DNA of 37,095 nt from an uncultured Clostridia bacterium (GCA_947630445.1 CANRHQ010000010.1:1-37095), one strand, 5' to 3'; shown: positions 29,041 through 37,095, counted from the first letter of the stretch. Notes: a model not told the origin generated them from the letters alone. Numbers and translations are program-made.

Positions 29041-30279
29041 TTAAGGTTCTTCGCCTAATGTAACAGTAATATCTTTATTATCGCCATCTCTATTAACAGT
29101 TAAACTTAAATTATCACCTATTTTATGAGAATTTTTAATTTCTTCTAGTTCATTCATTGTTTTTATTTCTTTTCCATCAGCTTTAATAATTACATCACCT
29201 GCTTTTAATCCTGCTTTTTCAGCTGGTGAAAAATCTTCAATAGATTTTATATAAACACCAATTACTAAATCATATCTTTTTGATAAATCATCATCTATAT
29301 TTATTCCAGAAATACCTATATAAGGTCTTAAAACTTTATTGTGTTCAATTAAATCATCTATAATATCAAGTGTAGAATTTATTGGAATGGCAAAACCTAT
29401 ACCTTCAACTCCTGTTCCAGATAATTTTAAAGTATTTATACCAATAACTTTTCCATCACTATTAACTAAAGCTCCACCACTATTACCAGAATTTATTGCT
29501 GCATCTGTTTGAATACATATATATGTGTTTCCATCTGATTCTACTTTTCTATTAACTGCACCTACAATACCAGTAGTAACAGTTGTACCTAAACCTAAAG
29601 GGCTACCAACAGCCATTGCAAATTCTCCTACAACGCAACTATCTGAATCACCAAATTCTGCAGCAGTTAAGCCTGATTTATCAATTTTTAGAACAGCTAA
29701 ATCTGTTTTTGAATCTTTACCAACAATTTTTGCATCAAAAACTGCGTCATCTCCATAAGTATCTTGATTCAATTTTACTTTAATTGAAGTAGCTTCTGAA
29801 ATTTCATAATAAGAAGATGAAGAACTACTGTCTACAACGTGATTATTTGTTAATATATATCCATCTTCACTAATAATAATACCAGAACCAGTTGCGGTTG
29901 CAGTCGATGTCATTGGCTGACCAAACCCAAAAAATGAATTTGTTTTTGTTGTATAAGAAACTTCTATACCAACAATTGAAGGTAAAACCTTTTTTGCAGC
30001 GAAAACAGTAGTATTTGAATAGTTGGAAAGAGATACAAAGTTTGTTGTACTACCTGTTGGTATTGATGTTTGAACAGTTGGTTTACTATCTACTCCTAAT
30101 ATTTTTTCTTTAATTGATGGAACTCCGAAACAAGTACCAATTACTAGTGAACATCCCAATATACCACTAAAGAAAGGTAATATAATACTTTTTCCAAATC
30201 CATGTGGTTTCTGCTTATTAAAATCTGAACTTGAAATTTTACTAGATATTACTTCAAATTTATTTTCATTTTCTTCCAT
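29041..30279 (-). CDS. HtrA/DegP-type trypsin-like serine protease
   Basis: The protein has 412 residues and the normal HtrA layout of Gram-positive bacteria. It has a short cytoplasmic tail and a membrane anchor (about 31-53). The protease domain follows, with His147 (TNNHVVD), Asp193 (KTDLAVLKID) and Ser267 (GNSGGAL). A PDZ domain occupies about 320-405 (PYIGISGINIDDDL and GLKAGDVIIKADGKEI). It degrades or refolds damaged proteins outside the membrane. A Ser-rich stretch near 151-156 enlarges the loop after the catalytic His. The start has AGGAGG nine bases upstream on the - strand. It is divergent from the pilin-like gene at 30430. Confidence 0.93.
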   Translation of the reverse strand: MEENENKFEVISSKISSSDFNKQKPHGFGKSIILPFFSGILGCSLVIGTCFGVPSIKEKILGVDSKPTVQTSIPTGSTTNFVSLSNYSNTTVFAAKKVLPSIVGIEVSYTTKTNSFFGFGQPMTSTATATGSGIIISEDGYILTNNHVVDSSSSSSYYEISEATSIKVKLNQDTYGDDAVFDAKIVGKDSKTDLAVLKIDKSGLTAAEFGDSDSCVVGEFAMAVGSPLGLGTTVTTGIVGAVNRKVESDGNTYICIQTDAAINSGNSGGALVNSDGKVIGINTLKLSGTGVEGIGFAIPINSTLDIIDDLIEHNKVLRPYIGISGINIDDDLSKRYDLVIGVYIKSIEDFSPAEKAGLKAGDVIIKADGKEIKTMNELEEIKNSHKIGDNLSLTVNRDGDNKDITVTLGEEP

Positions 30280-30380
30280 ATTAATGGACCTCCTTATCTA
30301 TATACCACTAATAGAATACAATACATTTGTGATAGTTTTGTGAATAAAAAGTAAAAACTATAAATATTTTTTAAATTTAC

Positions 30381-30409
30381 TTGAAAATAAAAATTGCAAT
30401 ATATATAAT
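30381..30409 (+). promoter_or_regulatory. Sigma-A promoter for the pilin-like gene at 30430
   Basis: TTGAAA and TATAAT with a 17-bp spacer. The start point would be about 10 bp ahead of the GGAGG site. Confidence 0.7.
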
Positions 30410-30429
30410 ATAAATATGGAGGAAATCAT

Positions 30430-30954
30430 ATGAAAAAACAAAATGGTATAACATTAGTAACCTTAACAATAACAATAGTAGTTATAATGATAATAGCATC
30501 AATAAGTGTAAATTATGGAGTTGACTTAATAAAACAGGCCAAATTGCAAGATTTAAGAACAAATATGTTATTAATTCAAGCAGAAACTAAAAAAGGATTA
30601 GAAGAAGTAAGTTTTCAAACTGCTAATTTAGATAAAAATAAAGCAGAAGATGTTATAAAAATAGATTCTATAAAAGCAGAAAACTTAAAAGGACATAAAA
30701 TATCTGAAAACCCATCAATAGAAGAAAAATTAAGAAAAATTGGTTGTTTTGAAGAAAGCAATAAAGATAATTATTATTATTTTGAAACACAAGATTTAGA
30801 AAATATAGGTCTAAAAGAAGTATCAACAGAAGAATACGGTTATTTTGTAGTAAAATACGATATAGAAAATGTAAAAGTAGAAGTAATAAATACAGAAGGT
30901 TACAAAGGAAATTATACATTAGAAGAAATAAACACATTAGTAGAGGAACAGTAA
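30430..30954 (+). CDS. Type IV pilin-like protein
   Basis: The protein has 174 residues. KKQNGITLVTLTITIVVIMIIASISV is a prepilin-type signal with cleavage expected after Gly6. The residue at mature position 5 is Thr, not Glu. The helix continues into an amphipathic stalk, DLIKQAKLQDLRTNMLLIQAE. The C-terminal 100 residues are charged, with no recognised domain. The ribosome binding site is TGGAGG. The next gene, rnhB, starts 1 bp after the stop codon, so the two share a transcript despite unrelated roles. As with the other two pilin-like genes here, no assembly machinery is nearby. Confidence 0.7.
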   Translation: MKKQNGITLVTLTITIVVIMIIASISVNYGVDLIKQAKLQDLRTNMLLIQAETKKGLEEVSFQTANLDKNKAEDVIKIDSIKAENLKGHKISENPSIEEKLRKIGCFEESNKDNYYYFETQDLENIGLKEVSTEEYGYFVVKYDIENVKVEVINTEGYKGNYTLEEINTLVEEQ

Positions 30955-30955
30955 A

Positions 30956-31582
30956 ATGAAAGAAAAAGAGGAAGAAAGATTAAAACTGTTAAAAAACCAA
31001 GAAAACGAATTAAGAAAAAAAGGCTTTAAAACAATTTGTGGAATAGATGAAGCAGGAAGGGGACCATTAGCTGGTCCTGTTGTTGTTGCAAGCGTAATTA
31101 TGCCAGCAGATTCCATGATAGAAGGAGTAAATGATTCAAAAAAAATATCAGAGAAAAAAAGAGAAATATTATATGATAAAATTATTGAAGGAGCTATTAG
31201 TTATGGAGTAGGAATTATAGGACAAGATGAAATTGATGAAATAAATATATTAAATGCTACTAAAAAAGGTTTGACACTATCATTAAAAAAATTAAATGTA
31301 AGACCAGATTTAATAATAGTAGATGCTTTAACACATATAGATACATTAGGAATACCATATGAATCAATAATAAAAGGAGATGCTAAATGTTATTCAATAT
31401 CAGCAGCATCAATAATTGCAAAAGTAACAAGGGATAGAATTATGAGAGAGTGGGCTCAAATATATCCAGAATATAATTTTGAGCAACATAAAGGATATGG
31501 TACTGCTCAACATATCGAAGCTATAAAAGAATATGGACCATGTCCTATACACAGAAAAAGTTTTATAAAAAATTTTGTGTAA
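30956..31582 (+). CDS. rnhB: Ribonuclease HII
   Basis: The protein has 208 residues, normal for RNase HII, which cuts the RNA strand of RNA-DNA hybrids and single ribonucleotides in DNA. The signature GIDEAGRGPLAGPVVVA gives catalytic Asp31 and Glu32. Further conserved segments are VNDSKKISEKKRE, IIVDALTHID and KGDAKCYSISAASIIAKVTRD. The C-terminus has HKGYGTAQHIEAIKEYGPCP. It begins directly after the pilin-like gene, using AGAGGAA inside it. Confidence 0.96.
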   Translation: MKEKEEERLKLLKNQENELRKKGFKTICGIDEAGRGPLAGPVVVASVIMPADSMIEGVNDSKKISEKKREILYDKIIEGAISYGVGIIGQDEIDEINILNATKKGLTLSLKKLNVRPDLIIVDALTHIDTLGIPYESIIKGDAKCYSISAASIIAKVTRDRIMREWAQIYPEYNFEQHKGYGTAQHIEAIKEYGPCPIHRKSFIKNFV

Positions 31583-31595
31583 AAGAGGAGAACAA

Positions 31596-32855
31596 ATGAA
31601 TATTTTAGAGATAATATCTAAAAAAAGAGATGCAAAAGAATTAAGTAAAGAAGAAATTGAATATTTTGTAAAAGAATATGTGGCTGGGAATATAACTGAT
31701 TACCAAGCCTCTGCATTAATTATGGCAATTTATATAAATGGGATGAATTCTCAAGAAACAACAGATTTAACTCTTGCAATGGCATATTCAGGAGATGTAT
31801 TAGATTTATCAAGATTTGGAACAAATGTTGTAGATAAGCATAGTACAGGTGGAGTTGGAGATAAAGTCTCAATTATATTATTGCCAATAATTGCGTCTAT
31901 GGGAATACCAGTAGCAAAAATGTCAGGAAGGGGATTAGGTTTTACAGGAGGAACTGTAGATAAACTAGAATCAATACCTGGATATAGAACAAAATTAGAA
32001 GTTGATGAGTTTATTTCTAATGTAGAAAAAATTGGAATTAGTATGATTGGACAAACTATGAATCTAGCACCAGCTGACAAAAAAATATATGAATTAAGAG
32101 ATGCAATATCATGTGTTGATAATATACCTCTTATAGCATCAAGTATAATGAGTAAAAAAATAGCAAGTGGAGCAAATAAAATAGTATTAGATATAACAGT
32201 AGGAAAAGGTGCATTTATGCAAACAAGAGAAGAAGCTAATAAACTTGCTGAAAAAATGATAGAAATAGGAAAAATAGCTAATAAAGAAGTTGAATGTGTT
32301 ATAACTTCAATGGATCAACCACTAGGTTTTGCAGTAGGAAATTCATTAGAAGTAATAGAAGCTATAAATTTCTTAAAAGGAGATATGCCAGAAGATTTAA
32401 AACAAGTTGTATTAGAATTAGGAAGTAAAATGATTAAACTTGCAGGGAAAGGTGATAACTTAGAAGAAAATAAACAAAAAATGTTAGAAAAAATACAAAG
32501 TGGAGAGGCTTTTAATAAATTTAAAGAAATGGTAAAACAACAAGGAGGAGATATAAGTTATTTAGATGATACAACTAAATTTGAAAAATCTCAGTATATT
32601 ACAGCAGTTGTAGCAGAAAATACAGGTGTAGTTCAAGAAATAGATGCAAAGGAGATAGGACAATTAGCTTGTTATTTGGGAGCAGGAAGAACAAGTAAAG
32701 AAGAAAATATAGATCCAACAGTAGGAATTATATTAAACAAAAAAGTTGGGGACACAGTAGAAGAACAAGATTTTTTAGCATATATTTGTGCAAATTCACA
32801 AGAAAAGTTAAAAGTGGCAGAAAAAAGAATACTAGAAATATTTGTAATTAAATAA
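31596..32855 (+). CDS. pdp: Pyrimidine-nucleoside phosphorylase
   Basis: The start is set at 31596, after AGAGGAG; a longer in-frame ATG at 31575 overlaps the rnhB end. The protein has 419 residues. The phosphate/nucleoside-binding signature is KHSTGGVGDKVSIILLP (about 81-97), followed by KMSGRGLGFTGGTVDKLESI. These enzymes split thymidine or uridine with phosphate into base and sugar-1-phosphate for salvage. The length and sequence fit the NP-II family; Pdp and DeoA cannot be separated by eye. It follows rnhB by 13 bp. A new promoter starts right after it. Confidence 0.93.
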   Translation: MNILEIISKKRDAKELSKEEIEYFVKEYVAGNITDYQASALIMAIYINGMNSQETTDLTLAMAYSGDVLDLSRFGTNVVDKHSTGGVGDKVSIILLPIIASMGIPVAKMSGRGLGFTGGTVDKLESIPGYRTKLEVDEFISNVEKIGISMIGQTMNLAPADKKIYELRDAISCVDNIPLIASSIMSKKIASGANKIVLDITVGKGAFMQTREEANKLAEKMIEIGKIANKEVECVITSMDQPLGFAVGNSLEVIEAINFLKGDMPEDLKQVVLELGSKMIKLAGKGDNLEENKQKMLEKIQSGEAFNKFKEMVKQQGGDISYLDDTTKFEKSQYITAVVAENTGVVQEIDAKEIGQLACYLGAGRTSKEENIDPTVGIILNKKVGDTVEEQDFLAYICANSQEKLKVAEKRILEIFVIK

Positions 32856-32858
32856 ATA

Positions 32859-32886
32859 TTGAAAAAATGAGATTTTGTGATATAAT
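32859..32886 (+). promoter_or_regulatory. Sigma-A promoter of the small peptide-cdaA-truA unit
   Basis: TTGAAA, a 16-bp spacer, and TATAAT with an extended TGA before it. It begins 3 bp after the phosphorylase stop codon. Confidence 0.7.
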
Positions 32887-32920
32887 AAAAAGTGTAGTAA
32901 AAAAGGAAAGGATGTAGATT

Positions 32921-33061
32921 ATGAAAAGAGAAGCAAAAAAGAAAAGTAAAGTAGATGTAAGAAAGATGCTATCAAGAATTATAGCATTAGTTATATTATC
33001 TGCAATGGTAATTGCATCATGTTCAACTCTAATATACTATTTATTAGCAAGCGCAAAATAA
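32921..33061 (+). CDS. 46-residue single-pass membrane peptide upstream of cdaA
   Basis: This short gene starts at an ATG after AAAGGAAAGGATG and has a clear promoter. The product begins MKREAKKKSKVDVRKM, a strongly basic segment, followed by one membrane helix (about 18-41) with a Cys, CSTLIYYLL, and a short tail. Its layout resembles small basic single-pass proteins common in Bacillota (DUF4044-like), but I cannot confirm the family. The cdaA ribosome binding site begins at the stop codon of this gene (33061-33067), so the two are translated in sequence. It could influence the cyclase, by position only. Confidence 0.7.
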   Translation: MKREAKKKSKVDVRKMLSRIIALVILSAMVIASCSTLIYYLLASAK

Positions 33062-33076
33062 AAGGAGATGCATGTA

Positions 33077-33985
33077 ATGAACAATATAGGAAATATATTA
33101 AGCAACTTTTATGAAAATAATATACTAGTATATATTAGAACTTGGCAAGAATATCCCATAAAATTAATAACTTTGATAGTAGATATATCAATAGTATTAT
33201 TTTTGTCATATGAATTATTAAGAATAGTAAAAGATTCAAGAGCTTGGCAATTAGTAAAAGGAATAGCATTATTAATAATTGCAACAGCAGTAAGTAAAAT
33301 ATTACATTTATCAATTTTAAATTATTTGTTATCAACAATAATGGATTGGGGAGTCATACTTATAATAATAATATTCCAACCAGAAATAAGAAGGGCATTA
33401 GAGCAATTAGGAGGAACTAACAGATTTACAAGATTTTTTGGATTTGATAAAGATATAATAACAAAAACAAAAGAAGATATATACAAAATAGTAATTGCCG
33501 TGTATGAATTAGCCAGAAGCAAAACAGGAGCTTTAATTGTTATAGAAAGAGATATACAAATAAAAGATATAATATCAACAGGAATTCCTATGGAGGCAGA
33601 AGTATCTCCACAACTATTAGTAAATATATTTGTACCAAATACACCATTACATGATGGTGCAGTTGTAATAAGCAATAATAAAATAGCAGCCGCAGCATGT
33701 ATGTTACCATTAGCAGGAGATCATGATATAGCAAAAGAATTAGGAACAAGACATAGAGCAGGTATTGGTATATCAAAAGAATCTGATAGTATAGCAATAA
33801 TAGTATCTGAGGAAACAGGAAAAGTTTCAGTTGCAAAAGATGGAACACTTATTGCAGATGTAAGAGAAGATGTTTTGAAAAAGATTTTAATAAGTAACAT
33901 AGTAACAAAAAGATTAAATGAAGCAAAAGATAAAAAAGAAAGTAAATTTAAAAAATTTTTTAAGAAAAAAGAAGAAAGCAAATAA
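33077..33985 (+). CDS. cdaA: Diadenylate cyclase CdaA (c-di-AMP synthase)
   Basis: The start is set at 33077, with AAAGGAG nine bases upstream; the in-frame ATG at 33068 is too close to it. The protein has 302 residues. Three membrane helices lie within about 20-100. The DAC domain has the catalytic DGA (Asp193-Gly-Ala in LHDGAVVI) and RHR (Arg225-His-Arg in GTRHRAGIG). It makes the essential second messenger c-di-AMP, controlling potassium and wall homeostasis. The usual partner cdaR (ybbR) and glmM are not downstream; truA follows with a 1-bp overlap. The tail is Lys-rich. Confidence 0.96.
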   Translation: MNNIGNILSNFYENNILVYIRTWQEYPIKLITLIVDISIVLFLSYELLRIVKDSRAWQLVKGIALLIIATAVSKILHLSILNYLLSTIMDWGVILIIIIFQPEIRRALEQLGGTNRFTRFFGFDKDIITKTKEDIYKIVIAVYELARSKTGALIVIERDIQIKDIISTGIPMEAEVSPQLLVNIFVPNTPLHDGAVVISNNKIAAAACMLPLAGDHDIAKELGTRHRAGIGISKESDSIAIIVSEETGKVSVAKDGTLIADVREDVLKKILISNIVTKRLNEAKDKKESKFKKFFKKKEESK

Positions 33986-34719
33986 TGAGGAATATAAAAT
34001 TAACTATTGAATATGATGGAAAAGACTTTAATGGATGGCAGAAACAGCCAACTAAATTGAATATACAGGGTACTATAGAACAAGCAATAAAATTAATAAC
34101 AGGAGAAGATGTTGAATTAATTGCATCTGGTAGAACAGATGCAGGTGTTCATGCAATTGGACAAGTAGCAAATTTTAAAACAAATTCACAAATACCAATA
34201 GATAAATTTGCAATAGCAATTAATTCAAAATTAAAAAAATCTATTGTTATAAAAAGTGCAGAAGAAGTTGATGAAAAATTTCATAGTAGACTTAATTGTA
34301 AGAAAAAGACATATAGATATATAATAAATAATTCACCGGAAGGTACAGCAATATATAGAAATTTAGAAACACATATTCCACAAAAATTAGATATTGCAAA
34401 AATGGAAAAAGCAATAAAATATTTTGAAGGAGAACATGATTTCAGTGCATTTAAGGCAAGTGGAACAAGTAGTAAAAGTAGTGTAAGAACAATTTATAAG
34501 GCACAAGTTATAAAACAAGCTGATAAAATATACATAGAGTTAACAGGAAATGGATTTTTATATAATATGGTTAGAATTATAGCAGGAACACTAGTTGAAG
34601 TTGGTTTGAGAAAGATAGAACCAGAAAAAATAAAAGAAATAATAGAAATCGGAAAAAGAGAAAATGCTGGAAAAACACTTCCACCAAATGGATTATATTT
34701 ATTAAAAGTAGAATATTAG
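33985..34719 (+). CDS. truA: tRNA pseudouridine synthase A
   Basis: The protein has 244 residues, normal for TruA, which makes pseudouridine at positions 38-40 of the tRNA anticodon stem-loop. The catalytic Asp52 lies in SGRTDAGVHAIGQ. Other conserved segments are YDGKDFNGWQKQP and HDFSAFKASG, and the C-terminal GNGFLYNMVRIIAGTLVEVG. Its ATG shares one base with the cdaA stop codon, so translation is coupled to cdaA. The C-terminus ends LPPNGLYLLKVEY, as expected. Confidence 0.96.
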   Translation: MRNIKLTIEYDGKDFNGWQKQPTKLNIQGTIEQAIKLITGEDVELIASGRTDAGVHAIGQVANFKTNSQIPIDKFAIAINSKLKKSIVIKSAEEVDEKFHSRLNCKKKTYRYIINNSPEGTAIYRNLETHIPQKLDIAKMEKAIKYFEGEHDFSAFKASGTSSKSSVRTIYKAQVIKQADKIYIELTGNGFLYNMVRIIAGTLVEVGLRKIEPEKIKEIIEIGKRENAGKTLPPNGLYLLKVEY

Positions 34720-34777
34720 TAACTAAAATATAAGTAAAGTCATAATATATATCAAAAAATAAAAGGAGATATATTTT

Positions 34778-35242
34778 ATGAATTTACTTATATTTTTTTC
34801 AGTTGTAATTGCAACAATAATATTAGCAATAGTTTTGCAAAGAATTATACATTCACCAATATTAGTTGGATTTGCATTCTTTTCAGTTTTTTTAGTAGTA
34901 GCAGCAGTTTTAAATAACATAACTTTTATTATATTAGCAATAGCATTAGGAATATTAGCATTTTTTGCTGCATTTCTGGATTGCATATTTACTCGTTCAG
35001 AATTTTTTAGAAATAATCCATGTTTATTAGGAAATTCAAACAATAATTCAAATAATAATTCAAATAGCAATGAAACTTTAACTATACTAAATAGTAACGG
35101 AGATGTTGTTGCAAGAATAAATGGAAATACAATTACTTGTAATAATAATTGTAATAATGATACACTTTTAACTACATCAAATGGAAATATAGAAACATTA
35201 AATTCAAATTGTTGTTGCAACTCAAGATATTATAAAAGATAA
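34778..35242 (+). CDS. Membrane protein with an Asn-rich, Cys-containing tail
   Basis: The protein has 154 residues and starts after AAGGAG. Residues 1-70 contain two or three hydrophobic helices. The remainder is hydrophilic: a run of Asn and Ser (NSNNNSNNNSNSNE, about 88-101), then a segment TILNSNGDVVARINGNTITC with a beta-rich look. The end is NSNCCCNSRYYKR, with three adjacent Cys residues. I do not recognise a family. The tail may be extracellular by topology. It converges on the L,D-transpeptidase gene and shares the terminator between them. Confidence 0.55.
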   Translation: MNLLIFFSVVIATIILAIVLQRIIHSPILVGFAFFSVFLVVAAVLNNITFIILAIALGILAFFAAFLDCIFTRSEFFRNNPCLLGNSNNNSNNNSNSNETLTILNSNGDVVARINGNTITCNNNCNNDTLLTTSNGNIETLNSNCCCNSRYYKR

Positions 35243-35249
35243 TAAAAGA

Positions 35250-35276
35250 AACCCCAGTCCTATTAGGACTGGGGTT
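35250..35276. terminator. Bidirectional GC-rich terminator between convergent genes
   Basis: AACCCCAGTCCT and AGGACTGGGGTT pair perfectly over 12 bp around ATT. On the - strand the stem is followed by TTTCTTTTATT, making it mainly the terminator of the L,D-transpeptidase gene. On the + strand only two Ts follow. Confidence 0.7.
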
Positions 35277-35284
35277 GAAAGAGT

Positions 35285-36775
35285 TCAAGACTTATACAGA
35301 ATTATCCACATATCGTAATCGATATATTGGTAAAGAAGTTTTGCGGATTCAATTGGAAGATTTACACACCCATGAGAACCATCGTATGTATAAATCTGAC
35401 CGCCAAAACCGGTTTTTTGATTCCTCCAAGAGGCATCATGAAAACCAATATTGCCGTTAAACGGCATCCAGTAAGATACTGGAGTAGCATATCTTGATCC
35501 ATCTGCATTTCTACCACGAAGAGTGGCATTTAATGTTTTGTATGTTAGATGGAATATGCCAGGTGGTGTTTCATTATTAGGAACACCTCCACTCACACAG
35601 GGAGTATCTAAGATACATTCCCCATTAACATAGAGCCATACATTTTGACGAGTCAAATCACACTCTACATATGTTTCTAGCTTCATGAAATCATCAGGAG
35701 CTTCATAAATAGGTGTTAATTCAACTTCTTGCTGTGAATCAGAACTAAGAATATCATTAATCCTTTTGAGTTCTGCTTCAACATCTAATCCGGTAGATAC
35801 TGGACTTGGAAGCGTGATTGCTCCTAAATTGGTGGCATTAAATTCCACAGTGGAATCTACAGTTCCAGCTTTCTCAATGATATTGGACATAAAAGCATCA
35901 ATATTATTATCAATGTCAATGTCCCATAATCCATCTTTTTGAATTAACCAATCCTTTAAAATGCTACCATCTAAAGTTATAGTTGATTCATCAGAGAAAG
36001 TATAGGTTATCTTGCTTTTTAGAATGGAGTTGATGTGATTCATATTCCCTTGTAATACCAAAGAATCTGATGTGATTAGTGGTACTTTTTTAGTTAATGA
36101 ACTCAATTCAACTTCATCTTCTTCAAGATTTTGAATAGCAGACAATATTAAATTGTATGCTTTATCATCAACACCGTAACCTATAACTTCTGGAACAATT
36201 GTTAATAAACCATCATTACCTAACTTGAGGTAAGCATTTTCTGGTTCTATAACTTTTGTCCAGTCTGGAACTTGTGATGAGAGAAAGTCTTTTAACTTAG
36301 ATTCATCAACTTCTACAGTTAATGAATAAGAACTATTCTCATCATGATGTTTCAAGATGTCTGACAAATCTTTTTTATCAGATACTTTTACATCAAACAT
36401 GCTTCCTTTTAAGAGATAATCAAAATCTCTTTCAGGAAACTTAAGAGAAACGATATGCTCGCCAAGTTCAGAGTTGATCTTTTCTTCAGCTTCATCAAGA
36501 GACAAACCTGAACAATCAACAGAGTTAATTAGTGTTCCTTCAAGAAACACCTTTGGCTGGCTTTTAAGCCTAATCACATACCATGTTGCACCTGCAACAA
36601 GTGCACAAAAAAGTGCAACGATACGTAATATTTTTTGCCTCCGTTTTCTCTTTTTTAAATTTTGCCGCCAACTGAATTTTTCACGTTCTATTTCCCAGTT
36701 GTCGTTTTCAGCTTCTAATTCCTTTTCTAACTTTTCAATTTCATCAATATCAAAGTTAAAGTTGTCAATGCTCAT
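35285..36775 (-). CDS. L,D-transpeptidase (YkuD domain) with peptidoglycan-binding region
   Basis: The protein has 496 residues. A charged cytoplasmic part (1-48) precedes one membrane helix (about 49-68). A long external region with PG_binding_4-like segments follows (for example VDCSGLSLDEAEEKINSELG near 87). A C-terminal YkuD catalytic domain runs from about 365, with FHDASW and SHGCVNLP (His468, Cys470). It crosslinks peptidoglycan by 3-3 bonds or attaches proteins to it. GC content is about 40% in the lines I counted, well above neighbours near 20-25%, which suggests acquisition from another genome. The - strand start has AGGGAGGG and a promoter at 36842-36870. Confidence 0.92.
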   Translation of the reverse strand: MSIDNFNFDIDEIEKLEKELEAENDNWEIEREKFSWRQNLKKRKRRQKILRIVALFCALVAGATWYVIRLKSQPKVFLEGTLINSVDCSGLSLDEAEEKINSELGEHIVSLKFPERDFDYLLKGSMFDVKVSDKKDLSDILKHHDENSSYSLTVEVDESKLKDFLSSQVPDWTKVIEPENAYLKLGNDGLLTIVPEVIGYGVDDKAYNLILSAIQNLEEDEVELSSLTKKVPLITSDSLVLQGNMNHINSILKSKITYTFSDESTITLDGSILKDWLIQKDGLWDIDIDNNIDAFMSNIIEKAGTVDSTVEFNATNLGAITLPSPVSTGLDVEAELKRINDILSSDSQQEVELTPIYEAPDDFMKLETYVECDLTRQNVWLYVNGECILDTPCVSGGVPNNETPPGIFHLTYKTLNATLRGRNADGSRYATPVSYWMPFNGNIGFHDASWRNQKTGFGGQIYTYDGSHGCVNLPIESAKLLYQYIDYDMWIILYKS

Positions 36776-36841
36776 CTGTGAGCCCTCCCTTTCATGTATT
36801 GTAAATTTTTACTATTACATATTTATAAACACACATACTAT

Positions 36842-36870
36842 ATTATACCATATTTTTTAAAATAAGTCAA
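36842..36870 (-). promoter_or_regulatory. Sigma-A promoter of the L,D-transpeptidase gene
   Basis: On the - strand TTGACT and TATAAT are separated by 17 bp, about 65 bp ahead of the start codon. Confidence 0.75.
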
Positions 36871-36887
36871 AAAATTACGAAAGAACA

Positions 36888-36923
36888 TAAAAAAAACCAT
36901 TGAACCTATTGTTTCAATGGTTT
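36888..36923 (-). terminator. Terminator after tRNA-Met
   Basis: On the - strand AACCATTGAA and TTCAATGGTT form a 10-bp stem around an 8-nt loop and run into a long T tract. It separates the tRNA transcript from the transpeptidase promoter. Confidence 0.85.
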
Positions 36924-36926
36924 GCT

Positions 36927-37003
36927 TGGTAGCGAAGGGTGGATTCGAACCGCCGACCTGTCGGGTATGAACCGAATGCTCTAGCCAACTGAGCTACTTC
37001 GCC
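36927..37003 (-). tRNA. tRNA-Met (anticodon CAT), elongator type
   Basis: A 77-nt gene including an encoded CCA. The cloverleaf folds fully: acceptor GGCGAAG with CTTCGCT, D stem GCTC/GAGC, anticodon loop TTCATAC, T arm GGCGG-TTCGAAT-CCGCC, discriminator A. The anticodon CAT is at complement 36967-36969. The G1-U72 pair and the absence of the initiator's three G-C pairs in the anticodon stem fit the elongator Met tRNA of Bacillota. The tRNA-Ile2 that also has CAT is less likely. Confidence 0.95.
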
Positions 37004-37027
37004 ATAAAAAGATAATGAACATCACTT

Positions 37028-37056
37028 ATTATAAATGTTATTAACATTTTTGTCAA
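37028..37056 (-). promoter_or_regulatory. Sigma-A promoter of tRNA-Met
   Basis: On the - strand a perfect TTGACA and a perfect TATAAT are separated by 17 bp, about 25 bp ahead of the mature tRNA. Confidence 0.85.
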
Positions 37057-37095
37057 GTAATATTCATAATTTTATCTTTAATTTTTTATGCTTAA

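Noticed and set aside
29525..29783. Open frames on the + strand inside the htrA gene
   Set aside because: They are out-of-frame shadows of a gene with a complete catalytic triad and have no ribosome binding site.
30280..30380. Promoter for htrA on the - strand
   Set aside because: Several TATTCT- and TATATA-like boxes exist but none has a -35 box at proper spacing.

Overview
The window is very AT-rich chromosomal DNA of a Bacillota (Firmicutes), most likely a clostridia-like lineage. Supporting signs are strong AGGAGG-type ribosome binding sites, sigma-A promoters with 16-17 bp spacers, CIRCE control of groESL, a spoIIID sporulation regulator, cdaA, a sortase, an HtrA with an N-terminal anchor, and short pilin-like proteins with a KGITLIAL leader. 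Species cannot be read from the sequence. Nearly all genes are on the + strand. htrA, an L,D-transpeptidase gene and one tRNA are on the - strand. I see no CRISPR array, rRNA, prophage or complete insertion sequence.

Layout. 1-1412: the end of an ABC-2 type permease gene and a small sensor histidine kinase. 1546-4836: a 723-residue helical-repeat protein with a transglutaminase-like C-H-D triad, a small partner gene, and an unknown 265-residue protein whose 3' end looks frameshifted. 4931-12676: guanine deaminase, an EamA transporter, two polytopic glycosyltransferase-like proteins, a DUF362 protein, a pilin-like protein, an unknown membrane protein and a PAP2 phosphatase. This set could serve cell-surface glycosylation. 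12666-16583: pyrG behind an attenuator-like hairpin, then CIRCE-groES-groEL. 16583-17181: relics of an MNT/HEPN toxin-antitoxin pair, a strong terminator, and a 188-bp AT-rich segment bounded by perfect 27-bp inverted repeats. 17194-18785: a pilin-like GLUG-repeat gene interrupted by two identical one-base insertions.

18852-27626: an unusually short alaS, a HIT protein, a sortase, ligA, a small unknown gene, folD, dprA and a DnaB-type ATPase. 27643-30279: spoIIID with its ribosome binding site inside a GC-rich hairpin, an anchored RsiV/PdaC-like protein, and htrA on the opposite strand. 30381-34719: a third pilin-like gene, rnhB and a pyrimidine-nucleoside phosphorylase, then a 46-residue membrane peptide gene, cdaA and truA. 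34778-37056: an Asn-rich membrane protein converging on an L,D-transpeptidase of clearly higher GC, then elongator tRNA-Met.

The most interesting items are the compact AlaRS lacking its beta-barrel and C-Ala domains, the twice-interrupted GLUG pilin gene with the same C inserted after ATT both times, the toxin-antitoxin relics beside the 27-bp inverted repeat, the hairpin over the spoIIID start, and the transglutaminase-like repeat protein. Start codons were moved from the longest reading frame where a ribosome binding site favoured a downstream start. All family calls come from reading motifs by eye; no database search was run.
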